Positions 34,787 through 43,753 of a stretch of 64,000 nt of DNA are shown here, in pieces. Where the stretch lies: the NCBI GenBank assembly GCA_016716905.1, contig JADJUS010000015.1, forward strand, positions 29,788 to 93,787, read 5' to 3'. Numbering within the stretch: the stretch's first letter is position 1; every line of letters starts with the position of its first letter. The notes under the pieces were generated by a model. The model saw only the letters and a program-made list of their open reading frames with translations, was not told the origin of the DNA and did not search any database. The DNA is from Acidobacteriota bacterium. Lineage in GTDB: Bacteria; Acidobacteriota; Vicinamibacteria; Vicinamibacterales; SCN-69-37. Both the position numbers and the translations under genes were made by a program.

Positions 34787-36580
34787 ATGAAGAAGCTGAT
34801 CAGTCTCGTTATTCTCCTGGCGCTCGGTGGCGGCGGGTATTACTACTACCAGAGCAAGAAGACGCCGGAGATTCCCGAGTTCATGAAGGGCGCGATCTCC
34901 CAGGGCGAGATCGTGGAGGAAGTGAGCGCCACCGGCACGCTGCAGGCCAAGCGATCGGTGGGCGTCGGCTCCTTCGTCTCCGGTCGTGTTGAAGAAGTCC
35001 TCGTGGACTTCAACGACATCGTCAGGAAGGGTCAGGTGCTCGCCCGAATCGACACTTCCCTGCTCGAAACGCAGGTCGAGATCCAGAAGGCCAACATTTC
35101 CCGCCAGGAAGTGGAGCTCGCCAGCCAGCGCGTGCAACTCGCAGACGCCAAGCGCACCCTGGAACGGCAGCGCGAATTGCTGGAGAAAAAGCTCGCGACG
35201 CAGCAGGCGTTTGAAGCGGCGGACCTGACGGTCAAGAGCCGCGAAGCGCAGATTGCGTCAGCCGAAAAGTCGATGGTGTCAGCCCAGTTCAACCTGGATA
35301 CCGCCAACACCAACCTCGGTTACGCGACGATTACCTCGCCTGTTGATGGCGTCATCGTCGACAAGAAAGTTGACCCGGGTATCACGGTGCAGTCGTCGCA
35401 GACAGTCGCGACCCTCTTCACCATTGCCGAAGACCTGACGTTGCTCAAGCTTGAAGGCGGCGTGGACGAGGCCGAAATCGGCAAGGTGCGCCAGGGCATG
35501 ACGGTGCGGTTCACCGTGGATGCGTACCAGGGCCAGACGTTCACGGGCGAAATCATCATGGTGCGCCTGAACCCGACGATTCAGCAGAACGTCGTCACCT
35601 ACACGACCGTCGCTGATGTCAGGAACAACGACCTGCGCCTCAAGCCCGGCATGACGGCCTCGATGCGAATCGAAGTCTCGCGGCGCGACAACGTGTTGCG
35701 CATCCCGAACGCCGCGCTGCGGTTCCGTCCGAGCAACGACATGTATACGGCCCTCAAGCAGGAACCGCCGACGCCGGCCGGCCGAGGCGGCGGCGGTCGC
35801 GGCGCCAACGGCGCCACGACACCTGGCGCCACGACACCCGGAGCCGCACCAGCGGCGGCACCGGCGACGACGCCTGCTGCGACGGCACCTGCGGCCCGCG
35901 GGAACGCCACGGGCGCGCCCCAGGCGGCTGCCGCCAATCCCTTCCAGGGTGGCGATCGTGGAGGCCGCACCGGTGGTGAACGCACTGGTGGCGACCGTTC
36001 GGGTGGCGGTGGCGGACGAGGCGGCGGCATGAACGCCAACTTCACACCCGAGCAGATGAAACAGATTGAAGCGATTCGGGCGCTCCCACGCGACCAGCAG
36101 ATGGCGGCCTACGCCAAGGCCGGGATCAACTTCGGCGGCGGTGGCCGCGGCGGCGGTCGCGGTGGTGGCGGCGGTCGCGGCGGCAACAACGGGCAGAACG
36201 CGCCGGTCGTCCCTCTGGCACAACGCAGCTCAGGCTCCATTGACGAACTCTTTCCGCCAATCGTGCGCACACCGACCCGCGGACAAGTCTATGTGCTCGA
36301 GCCTGCGACACCGGCGAACCCGTTCGGCACGCTGAAGCGGCTCGACATCATGCAGGGCATTACGAACGGCACCTTCACGGAACTGGTGAGCGGTCCTCCT
36401 GAGCTCGCGGTCGGCACGGAACTGGTGCAGAACATCACGATGCCGTGGCTCGCGGCCCGTACGACAACGGGAACAACACAGGGCAATCCGTTCTCTGGTC
36501 AGCAGCCCGGCCGTGGTGGCATGCCCACCGGCCAGCCCGGTGGCGGCGGCGGTGGCCGCGGCGGCGGTGGTGGACGGTAA
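34787..36580 (+). CDS. MacA-like adaptor with Gly-rich insertions
   Basis: The 597-residue adaptor starts with a membrane anchor ('MKKLISLVILLALGGGGYYY'), then lipoyl, helical hairpin and beta-barrel domains ('DAYQGQTFTGEIIMVRLNPT'). Two low-complexity blocks follow: Ala/Pro/Thr-rich around 340-385 and Gly/Arg-rich around 390-475. The C-terminus is again Gly-rich. MacA relatives are usually about 370-420 residues, so the inserts add about 180. It couples a MacB-type ABC transporter, encoded next, to TolC. The stop overlaps the next start (TAATG). Confidence 0.83.
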   Translation: MKKLISLVILLALGGGGYYYYQSKKTPEIPEFMKGAISQGEIVEEVSATGTLQAKRSVGVGSFVSGRVEEVLVDFNDIVRKGQVLARIDTSLLETQVEIQKANISRQEVELASQRVQLADAKRTLERQRELLEKKLATQQAFEAADLTVKSREAQIASAEKSMVSAQFNLDTANTNLGYATITSPVDGVIVDKKVDPGITVQSSQTVATLFTIAEDLTLLKLEGGVDEAEIGKVRQGMTVRFTVDAYQGQTFTGEIIMVRLNPTIQQNVVTYTTVADVRNNDLRLKPGMTASMRIEVSRRDNVLRIPNAALRFRPSNDMYTALKQEPPTPAGRGGGGRGANGATTPGATTPGAAPAAAPATTPAATAPAARGNATGAPQAAAANPFQGGDRGGRTGGERTGGDRSGGGGGRGGGMNANFTPEQMKQIEAIRALPRDQQMAAYAKAGINFGGGGRGGGRGGGGGRGGNNGQNAPVVPLAQRSSGSIDELFPPIVRTPTRGQVYVLEPATPANPFGTLKRLDIMQGITNGTFTELVSGPPELAVGTELVQNITMPWLAARTTTGTTQGNPFSGQQPGRGGMPTGQPGGGGGGRGGGGGR

Positions 36581-37362
36581 TGACAGTTATTTCCGTCAAA
36601 GATCTCACGCGCGTGTACCACATGGGTGACCATGAGGTACGCGCCCTGCGGGGGGTGTCGCTCGACATCGAGCCGGGCGAGTTCGTGTCGGTAACCGGGC
36701 CTTCGGGCTCCGGCAAGTCCACCTTCATGCACATCATCGGCGCGCTCGACAAACCCTCGAGCGGTGCCTACATCCTTGACGGCAAGGATGTGTCGAAGCT
36801 GTCCAAGGACGAGCTCGCCGGCGTGCGCAATCAGAAGATTGGCTTCGTCTTCCAGGGCTTCAACCTGCTGACGCGCACCACGGCCCTCGACAACGTCGAA
36901 CTGCCACTGCTCTACAACGGCAAGAGCGGCCTCAGAGCGGCTGAACGCCACAAGCGCGCCATGGCGTCGCTTGAGATCGTCGGCTTGGGTGAGCGCTTTC
37001 ACCACATGCCCAACCAGCTCTCGGGCGGGCAACAGCAGCGCGTGGCCATCGCCCGCGCGCTCATCAACGAGCCATCCATTCTGCTGGCCGACGAGCCGAC
37101 CGGCAACCTCGACACGCGCACCAGCATTGAGGTGATGGGCATCTTCCAGAGACTTAACAAAGAACGCGGGATCACCGTCATCGTCATCACGCACGAAATG
37201 GACATCGCCGAATACGGCACCCGGCTCATTCGCTTCCGCGACGGGCGTGTGGTGGCCGACCAGGCGATTCCGCATCGGCGCAATGCGGCTGATGAACTGG
37301 CGGCCCTGCCGCCGCCCGAGCCGGATCTGATACCGCCGCCTGCCGAAGCGGCACATAAGTAA
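36580..37362 (+). CDS. MacB-type ABC transporter ATP-binding protein
   Basis: The 260-residue ATPase has Walker A 'GPSGSGKST' (about 39-47), signature 'LSGGQQQRVAIARAL', Walker B 'ILLADEPTGNLD' and a Pro-rich tail. It belongs to the MacB/LolD/FtsE group, here separate from its permease, whereas E. coli MacB is one fused protein. The start overlaps the MacA-like stop. Together with the next gene it forms a mechanotransmission ABC exporter. Confidence 0.9.
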   Translation: MTVISVKDLTRVYHMGDHEVRALRGVSLDIEPGEFVSVTGPSGSGKSTFMHIIGALDKPSSGAYILDGKDVSKLSKDELAGVRNQKIGFVFQGFNLLTRTTALDNVELPLLYNGKSGLRAAERHKRAMASLEIVGLGERFHHMPNQLSGGQQQRVAIARALINEPSILLADEPTGNLDTRTSIEVMGIFQRLNKERGITVIVITHEMDIAEYGTRLIRFRDGRVVADQAIPHRRNAADELAALPPPEPDLIPPPAEAAHK

Positions 37363-37373
37363 GGAAATACGAC

Positions 37374-38585
37374 ATGTCAATTCTGATGGTTTTCCGGATC
37401 GCGCTGAAGGCGCTCGGCCGCAACAAGCTGCGCACAGCGCTGACCATGCTCGGCATGATCATCGGTGTCGGTGCGGTCATCACGATGGTGGCGCTCGGCA
37501 AAGGCGCCCAGACCACCATTGAAGAGCAGGTCAAAGCCACCGGCACGAACATGATTACCATCTCGCCGGGCAACTTCAGCAGTGGCGGCGTGCGCATGGG
37601 CGAAGGCAGCGGCGAGATGACGGCCAGGCACGCAGACGCCATTCGCCTGCTGCCCGAAATTCAGTGGGTGGCTGAAGGCGTCAGTACGCGACAGCAGCTC
37701 ATCACGGGTAGCCAGAACTCGAACACCTCGGTACAGGGCACCAACGTGGATTGGCCGCTCATCAAGTCGTGGCCGATGAAGTACGGTCAGTTTTTCACTG
37801 AGCAGGACGTGCAGGCCGCGGCCAAAGTGCTTGTACTGGGCTCGAACGTCGCCGACCTGCTCTTTCCAGAGCAGGACCCTACGGGTCAGAACCTTCGTGT
37901 GCGTAACCACGTGTTCAAGGTCATCGGCGTCTTCACATCCAAAGGCGCGTCGTCGGGCGGTCAGAACCAGGACGACCAGGTCTTCATGCCCTTCACCACC
38001 GTGCAGAAGAAGATCCAGGGTAACCAGCGGCTGAACAACATCACGGTGTCGTCGTTCAGCGCCGACGGCATCGCTCAGGCCGCCGAATCGGTTCGGGTGG
38101 CGATGCGAGTACTGAACGACATCGGCCCCGGCCAGGAAGATGACTTTCGCGTGCAGACCCTTGAAGACATGGTGGCGTTCCGCACGCAGGCGACGAGCAC
38201 CCTCACCTCCCTGCTCGCCGGCATCGCGGCCGTGTCGCTGATGGTTGGCGGCATTGGCATCATGAACATCATGCTGGTGTCAGTCACGGAACGCACACGC
38301 GAGATTGGCCTGCGAATGGCGATCGGCGCTCGGGGCAGCGATGTGCTGCTGCAATTTCTCGTGGAGGCGATTGTCATCTCGATTGTCGGCGGCGCGCTCG
38401 GTATTGCGATGGGCTACGGCATTGCCGAGTTCGTCAAGTGGTACCAGAACTGGCCGGCGGTGGTGCCGATTGACGCCGTGTTGACCGCCGTCGGGTTTGC
38501 AGGTTTTGTCGGAGTCTTCTTCGGCTTCTACCCGGCGCGCAAAGCGGCCGGACTCGACCCGATTGAAGCGCTCCGGTTTGAGTAA
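37374..38585 (+). CDS. MacB-type ABC transporter permease (FtsX family)
   Basis: The 403-residue protein has an N-terminal membrane helix ('ALTMLGMIIGVGAVITMVAL'), a large periplasmic MacB_PCD domain and three C-terminal helices ending in 'YPARKAAGLDPIEALRFE', the FtsX/MacB C-terminus. It acts with the ATPase, the MacA-like adaptor and probably TolC to export peptides, macrolides or lipoprotein-like substrates. Spacing to the ATPase gene is 11 bp. Confidence 0.9.
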   Translation: MSILMVFRIALKALGRNKLRTALTMLGMIIGVGAVITMVALGKGAQTTIEEQVKATGTNMITISPGNFSSGGVRMGEGSGEMTARHADAIRLLPEIQWVAEGVSTRQQLITGSQNSNTSVQGTNVDWPLIKSWPMKYGQFFTEQDVQAAAKVLVLGSNVADLLFPEQDPTGQNLRVRNHVFKVIGVFTSKGASSGGQNQDDQVFMPFTTVQKKIQGNQRLNNITVSSFSADGIAQAAESVRVAMRVLNDIGPGQEDDFRVQTLEDMVAFRTQATSTLTSLLAGIAAVSLMVGGIGIMNIMLVSVTERTREIGLRMAIGARGSDVLLQFLVEAIVISIVGGALGIAMGYGIAEFVKWYQNWPAVVPIDAVLTAVGFAGFVGVFFGFYPARKAAGLDPIEALRFE

Positions 38586-38640
38586 CACAAGATCGGCGGC
38601 GACAAGACAGTCGCCCCGTATTAGGCAGGGAGTATTTCTT

Positions 38641-39129
38641 ATGCGACGTGTAGCAGCAACGCTTGGTATGGCAGCGGTCGTCATGATGACGGCCAGTGTC
38701 TTCGCCCAGGCCCCGAACTTCGCGGGCAAGTGGACGAGAGACGCAGAGAAGATGGCGGCGATGGCACCGGCGGGCGCTCCCGCGGGCGGCGGCGGTGGTC
38801 GTGGCGGCGGCATGGGTGGTGGCGACATCACGATCACCCAGGACGCGAAGACCCTGGTCGTTTCCCGCATGGTGCAGGAAGCCGAGATGAAGACCACGTA
38901 CAACCTGGACGGCACGCCCAGCAAGAACATGACGATGGGTCGCGGCGGCCAGACGGAAGTCACGTCGACGGCGAAGTGGGACGGCGCGAAGCTCGTGATC
39001 ACGTCGGACAACGGTCAGACGATCACCTACGCCATGGACGGCGCGTGGATGACGCAGACGACGTTGGCGCCCGGCCGTGACGGTGGCCCCGGAACGCCCC
39101 GCACGACGTACTACAAGAAAGCAATGTAG
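38641..39129 (+). CDS. Secreted small protein at the end of the export cluster
   Basis: The 162-residue protein has a signal peptide (cleavage after 'ASVFA'), a short 'PNFAGKWTRDAEKM' motif, a Gly-rich loop and a beta-rich domain of repeated 'TYNLDGTPSKNM', 'VTSTAKWDGAKLVI' type, as in lipocalin-like secreted proteins of acidobacteria. No enzyme motif is visible. It may be a substrate or accessory of the upstream exporter. The start is ATG 38641, 55 bp after the permease stop. Confidence 0.65.
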   Translation: MRRVAATLGMAAVVMMTASVFAQAPNFAGKWTRDAEKMAAMAPAGAPAGGGGGRGGGMGGGDITITQDAKTLVVSRMVQEAEMKTTYNLDGTPSKNMTMGRGGQTEVTSTAKWDGAKLVITSDNGQTITYAMDGAWMTQTTLAPGRDGGPGTPRTTYYKKAM

Positions 39130-39132
39130 TCA

Positions 39133-39215
39133 GTTAGGAACTTAGGAAGTTGGGAGGTGGGGATCTGATTCCCCGCTTCCCAGCTTCTTTTTTTGTACTT
39201 CCCCAGTTCCCCAGT
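39133..39215. repeat. Inverted purine-rich repeat, terminator-like
   Basis: A GTTAGGAACTTAGGAAGTTGGG stretch is followed by GGGGA...TCCCC and then ACTTCCCCAGTTCCCCAGTT on the plus strand. The two sides are reverse complements of the octamer theme seen at 1240 and 1745. It separates the convergent secreted-protein and folK genes and includes a T-run (about 39187-39196), so it can terminate the plus-strand operon. Confidence 0.6.
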
Positions 39216-39611
39216 TCACCAGATCTCCGCCAGTGGCTTTGTAACAAACTGGCGCTCCAGATACCTCGGATGTGGGACGGTGAGCTCAGGGGTGTCTATC
39301 ACCGCGTCCCCATACAAAATGAGATCGAGGTCGAGGGTGCGTGAGGCCCGGAGGGACGGGCGCGTGCGGCCGCGCTCGCGCTCGATGGCCAGCAGGGTCT
39401 GCAGCAGGGCGATGGGGCTGAGGGTGGTGAAACCGGCGACCACCGCGTTGAGGTAGTCGGGCTGGGGGCCGTCCACGCCTTCAGGGGCGGTTTCGTGGAT
39501 GGACGAGACGCGGACGTCCGTTAGGATTGTGCGCAGCCGGCTGATGGCGAACTGGAGATGAGCGCGGCGATCGCCCAGGTTGCTGCCGAGCGCGATGGCG
39601 ACCCGGGTCAC
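39216..39611 (-). CDS. folK: 6-hydroxymethyl-7,8-dihydropterin pyrophosphokinase
   Basis: The 131-residue enzyme begins at the GTG at 39611 with 'TRVAIALGSNLGDRRAHL' and has the FolK signature 'RTLDLDLILYGD'. It transfers pyrophosphate from ATP to the pterin in folate synthesis. It is slightly shorter than the usual 150-160. The start overlaps the stop of the ferritin-like gene (GTGA), so translation is coupled. A longer upstream frame has no homology-like sequence. Confidence 0.9.
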   Translation of the reverse strand: MTRVAIALGSNLGDRRAHLQFAISRLRTILTDVRVSSIHETAPEGVDGPQPDYLNAVVAGFTTLSPIALLQTLLAIERERGRTRPSLRASRTLDLDLILYGDAVIDTPELTVPHPRYLERQFVTKPLAEIW

Positions 39612-40108
39612 TCGATCCAGCGGATCCCCATCACACCGTTGCCGGTGCCGGCGCCGGCCATGCGCGTCCCCAACACCTTCTGGTTGCCCTGCGCGATCTG
39701 CGCAAAGAACCGGCGATGCTCCAGCGTTTCGCCGAGGATGACGTTGACCATCTTGGCGTGTCGGATGTTCGATATGCCGTCCACACGCGCTCGCCACTTC
39801 GTCACCAGTGCGTCAGCCGCACGCGCGTCTTCATCAGCCAGGCCGGCGAACGCGTCGGATTTCTTCGACTTGCCGGGCGAGGGCAAGTCCAGCGCCGGCA
39901 CCTGATCGGGCGTGCCGCCGAGTTCGGCAATGGCCGTCTCGAGCCACGACAGATGCACGTCCTCGCGGTTGATCGCGTACTGGTAGGTGTTGTTGAAATC
40001 GTAGTGGTCCACGTGGCGAGCCACAGCCACATGCCGCTCACGCAACGTGAGTTTGTCGCGGTGCAGTTCCTTCAACGTGCCCAGGAGATCGGTCGAGGGT
40101 GTCGTCAT
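39608..40108 (-). CDS. Ferritin-like domain protein
   Basis: The 166-residue helical protein has paired Glu/His motifs ('NREDVHLSWLETAIAEL' and 'LGETLEHRRFF') in separate helices, as in ferritin-like diiron proteins. The exact family is not certain. It is encoded between dksA/traR and folK with 4-bp overlaps on both sides. Possible roles are metal storage or redox chemistry. Confidence 0.65.
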   Translation of the reverse strand: MTTPSTDLLGTLKELHRDKLTLRERHVAVARHVDHYDFNNTYQYAINREDVHLSWLETAIAELGGTPDQVPALDLPSPGKSKKSDAFAGLADEDARAADALVTKWRARVDGISNIRHAKMVNVILGETLEHRRFFAQIAQGNQKVLGTRMAGAGTGNGVMGIRWIE

Positions 40109-40470
40109 GACTCACTCTGTTTTTGTTTGCACGCGATACACACGCGCGTCCACGGAATGGCTTCCAGGCGGGCGGGGGCGATCGGGTCGCCACAGTCACG
40201 GCAGACCCCGTAGACGCCCTTCTCGATCCGCTCCAGCGCTTCTTCAGTGGCCTGCAGGATCTTGGCGTCGGTCTGCTTGAGCTTCAGCTGAATGTGCACT
40301 TCGTTGGTGCCGTTGGCCTGGTCGGCCAGGTCACCGTGGCGGCTGTTCACATCCACCGAGGCGGGAAGGGCCCGGGTTCCGGTTGAAGCCGACAAAATGT
40401 CTCCGCGCCGCTTCAGCAGAGTCTCTTTGAGCCGGGTCGTGAGAGTTTCATCAAGTACGCGTTCAGGCAT
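40105..40470 (-). CDS. DksA/TraR-family C4 zinc-finger protein
   Basis: The 121-residue protein has an alpha-helical N-terminus with a coiled coil ('KILQATEEALERIEKGVYGV') and the zinc finger 'CRDCGDPIAPARLEAIPWTR' followed by 'VCIACK' (C-x2-C-x17-C-x2-C). DksA-like proteins bind RNA polymerase in the secondary channel. The acidic tip 'D-x-x-D-A' of true DksA is not clearly present, so TraR/YbiI-like is the safer label. Met at 40470 is the preferred start. Confidence 0.85.
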   Translation of the reverse strand: MPERVLDETLTTRLKETLLKRRGDILSASTGTRALPASVDVNSRHGDLADQANGTNEVHIQLKLKQTDAKILQATEEALERIEKGVYGVCRDCGDPIAPARLEAIPWTRVCIACKQKQSES

Positions 40471-40529
40471 TAAACACCCTGTGGCCACTGGGGCCCTTTC
40501 TGAATCCCCTGATTATATCCCTGTCGCGG

Positions 40530-43082
40530 CTAGCCCTGCCGCAGGACTCCGAGCGGCTTGCGGATGATGATGTCGATGCTGGCGAGCAGGCCCACGCCGG
40601 CCACCACCAGGGCGGTCGCCCCTACCCCGCCACCCAGGGTCCACCAGTCGGGGCGCCATTCGATTTCAAACAGATGGGTGGCCACACCCCAGGACAGCGC
40701 AAGTGCGCCGGCAGCGCCAAGTGCGCCGGCCAGGGCCCCAAGCACGCCATATTCAATGATGACCATCGCCGCGAGGCGGCGCGAGCTGGCGCCCAGCGTG
40801 CGGTAGATCGCCGCGTCGTAGACCCGCTGGAACTTGGCCATGGCCACCGCGCCCACGAGGACGAGAATTCCGCTCACCACCGTCACCGCGCCGACGACGG
40901 TGATGGCGACGGTGGCGTTGTCCACCACTTCCCTTACGGAAGCCAGAACGGTGCCGACGTCGATGACCGACACGTTTGGAAAGGCACGCACCACGTCGCG
41001 CTGGAGCGTGCCGCGCACGTCGGCGCCAGGGTTGACCTGGAGGAACCCCACGAACGTATGGGGCGCGCGTTCGATGACCGGCCCGGGCCTGAACACGAAG
41101 ATGAACCCGCCGTTCTGGGTCTCATCCCACGACACCTTGCGGACATTGGTCACCCGCGCCTCCACCACCCGTCCGGCGATATCAATCCGGAGGCGGTCAC
41201 CGATGCCGATGGCGTGTTCGTCCACCAGGCGTTGCTCGATGGAGACTTCGAGGGGACCACTGGTGTCGGTCGAGGGCCCCTGCCACCAATCGCCTGCCAC
41301 CAGCCGCTCATTGTCGGCCAGGTCCATGCGATACGTGATGCCGTACTCACGCGCGAGTTCGCCCTCGCGCCGTACATCTTCGGCAGTGGCGAGCTTGGTG
41401 CGCGCTCCGTCAACGCCGACCACTCTCCCCCGCAGCAGTGGCAGGAGCGGCGGGTCAGAGGCCTGGGCCGCCCCCGGTGCGATCTTCAGAAATGGCCGGA
41501 CCAGTGCGCGCACGCCGTCCACCTGATCACGCTGGATGTCAAAGAGCACCAGGTCGGGGGCGTTGTCGCCCACCGCCAGGTTGAACTCCTCCTGCAGGTT
41601 TGACTGAAGGGCGCGCACGCCGAGGATGAGAAAGCAGCCCAGGCCGACGGCCGTCAGGATGACCCGTGTCTGGTTGCCTGGACGGCCCAGACTCACCACC
41701 GCGTGGCGCAAGGCGAACCGCCTGGACCGCGTCAGTGGCGCGACCACTCGAATCAGCACCCATGCGGCTCCGGCCAGCACGCCGGCAACAGCCAGGAGGC
41801 CGACGGACACGTAGAGGCCCGCCGCGATCGAGCCGGCTTGCCAGACGGCCACCGCCACCAGGGCCGCGCCGATGAGAACAGTGGCGGATACGCTGCGCCA
41901 ACCCCGGCGCCGCGCGTTGGGCGCGGAATCCGCACGCAGCAGCATGAGCGGCTTGACGTCCCGAATCTCGAGCAAGGGGACCAGCGCAAACAGCAGCGAG
42001 ACAAGCACCCCCACCGACATGCCCTGGAGTGCGGCGGACCACGTCACACCAACCGACTCAACGCCCGCAAGGGTCACAACAGATGCCGGTATCGCGGCGA
42101 TGCCTGCGGCCGCAATCCCAACGCCCAGAAGGCTGCCGGCGCCGGCAAGGCCCATCACCTGGACGACGTAGGTGGCCAGGACGGTGTTGGAACTTGCGCC
42201 CACACACTTGAGCACCGCGACACTGCGAATCTTCTGCTGGATGAAGACACGCGTCACGCTCCACACACCGATGCCGCCGAGCACAACCATCGAGAAGCCG
42301 ACGAGGCTCAGATAGTTTTCCGCCAGTGTGAGATTCCGGCCCAGCCGATCTTCGACGGTGCGCCACGATCGCACCGACACCAGGCTGCGCCTGAAGTCGC
42401 GGCGCAAATCGTCGGTCAGGCCATCCACCTCGTCGCCCTGCACGCGCGCATACCACTGGTAGGAGGCGCGGCTGCCAAACGTCAGGATGGACGTTTGCCG
42501 CAGTTCGGCCAGATCGATGTAGACGCGAGGCCCAAACGCAAACCCGTTGCGCCCCTGCACTCGATCGCGAACCACGACATCGCGAATGGTGAACGGTTGC
42601 CTGTCGAGGGTAATGGTGTCGCCCACCGCGACGCCCATCTGCACAAGCAACTCGGGCTGCACCACAAGACCGCGGCCCTGCAGGAGCGACGCAGACCATG
42701 GCCTTCCGCTCTGCAGTTCGAGCGTGCCGTAGTACGGAAACCCGGCTTCGATTGCACGCAGTTCGATCAGTTGCGCCCGGCCTTCGGTGGACGCCATGGT
42801 GGCGGTCTCCACCACCTCCATGCGCTCGAGCACCCGAGGTTCGGCCAGGTACGCCGCAAGCCGTGGCGTCACTTCTTCAGGCCAGGGCCGGCCAGACAAC
42901 ACCACCAGGTCGGCGCCGACCAGGTCACGCGCCTCGCGCGTCAGCGTTTCTCGCACCTCCTGGATGACGCTGCGCAACGCCACAATCGCAGCCACGCCGA
43001 TCGCCACACACAGGAAGAAGAACAGCAGGCGCGTCCACGACGAACGGAACTCACGCCAGGCCATCCGCAGCACAAACGTCAC
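40530..43082 (-). CDS. ABC transporter permease, YbbP-like (FtsX family)
   Basis: The 850-residue protein has two FtsX-type halves: an N-terminal helix ('LLFFFLCVAIGVAAIVALRS'), a periplasmic domain, several central helices, a second periplasmic domain and C-terminal helices. It ends with 'ASIDIIIRKPLGVLRQG'. This is the double-FtsX layout of E. coli YbbP (about 800). It overlaps the ATPase gene (ATGA) and lies downstream of a TesA-like gene, the tesA-ybbA-ybbP order known in many bacteria. Substrate unknown, likely lipid or lipoprotein related. Confidence 0.87.
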   Translation of the reverse strand: MTFVLRMAWREFRSSWTRLLFFFLCVAIGVAAIVALRSVIQEVRETLTREARDLVGADLVVLSGRPWPEEVTPRLAAYLAEPRVLERMEVVETATMASTEGRAQLIELRAIEAGFPYYGTLELQSGRPWSASLLQGRGLVVQPELLVQMGVAVGDTITLDRQPFTIRDVVVRDRVQGRNGFAFGPRVYIDLAELRQTSILTFGSRASYQWYARVQGDEVDGLTDDLRRDFRRSLVSVRSWRTVEDRLGRNLTLAENYLSLVGFSMVVLGGIGVWSVTRVFIQQKIRSVAVLKCVGASSNTVLATYVVQVMGLAGAGSLLGVGIAAAGIAAIPASVVTLAGVESVGVTWSAALQGMSVGVLVSLLFALVPLLEIRDVKPLMLLRADSAPNARRRGWRSVSATVLIGAALVAVAVWQAGSIAAGLYVSVGLLAVAGVLAGAAWVLIRVVAPLTRSRRFALRHAVVSLGRPGNQTRVILTAVGLGCFLILGVRALQSNLQEEFNLAVGDNAPDLVLFDIQRDQVDGVRALVRPFLKIAPGAAQASDPPLLPLLRGRVVGVDGARTKLATAEDVRREGELAREYGITYRMDLADNERLVAGDWWQGPSTDTSGPLEVSIEQRLVDEHAIGIGDRLRIDIAGRVVEARVTNVRKVSWDETQNGGFIFVFRPGPVIERAPHTFVGFLQVNPGADVRGTLQRDVVRAFPNVSVIDVGTVLASVREVVDNATVAITVVGAVTVVSGILVLVGAVAMAKFQRVYDAAIYRTLGASSRRLAAMVIIEYGVLGALAGALGAAGALALSWGVATHLFEIEWRPDWWTLGGGVGATALVVAGVGLLASIDIIIRKPLGVLRQG

Positions 43083-43753
43083 ACGCGCTCCGTTCGCGAC
43101 ACCACACGGCCGTCCCTGAGCGCGATCACTTCATCGGCCACCAGCGCCAGTTCAGGATCGTGGGTCACAAGCACCAGCGTGCGGCCGTGGTCGCGATTGA
43201 CGTGCATCAGCAGATCAATCACCTGCCGGCCGGTGGCGCTATCGAGGTTGCCCGTCGGCTCGTCGGCCAGCAGGATGGGCGGATCGTTGGCGAGGGCACG
43301 CGCAATCGCCACGCGCTGCTGCTCTCCGCCAGACAGTTGCGACGGATAGTGATGTCCCCGGCCGGTGAGCCCGACATCGGCGAGCAGTGCGGCGGCGCGA
43401 GCTCGGGCGTCGGAGACGCCGGCCAGTTCCATCGGCACAAGGACGTTCTCAAGGGCCGTGAGCGAGGGCAGCAAGTGGAAGAACTGGAACACGATCCCGA
43501 TCTTTTCGCCGCGAAGCCGCGCGAGCGCCTCTTCGCCGAGACGCGTGATATTCACGCCGTCGATCGATACAGCACCGGTGGTGGGCGTGTCGAGGCCGGC
43601 GAGCAGGCCCAGGAGTGTGGACTTGCCGCTGCCGGATGGCCCGGTGATTGCCACCGTGCGACCCTGCTCGATCCGGAATGACGAGGGATGCAGAATGGTG
43701 AGCGGCCCGGCACCGCTCGTCACGGTGCGCGAGACCTCCGACAGTTCGATCAT
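43079..43753 (-). CDS. ABC transporter ATP-binding protein, YbbA-like
   Basis: The 224-residue ATPase has Walker A 'GPSGSGKST', signature 'LSGGEQQRVAIARAL' and Walker B 'ILLADEPTGNLD'. It is of the LolD/MacB/YbbA group. Start and stop codons overlap with both neighbours (43750-43753 upstream, 43079-43082 downstream), so esterase, ATPase and permease form one coupled unit. Confidence 0.92.
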   Translation of the reverse strand: MIELSEVSRTVTSGAGPLTILHPSSFRIEQGRTVAITGPSGSGKSTLLGLLAGLDTPTTGAVSIDGVNITRLGEEALARLRGEKIGIVFQFFHLLPSLTALENVLVPMELAGVSDARARAAALLADVGLTGRGHHYPSQLSGGEQQRVAIARALANDPPILLADEPTGNLDSATGRQVIDLLMHVNRDHGRTLVLVTHDPELALVADEVIALRDGRVVSRTERV

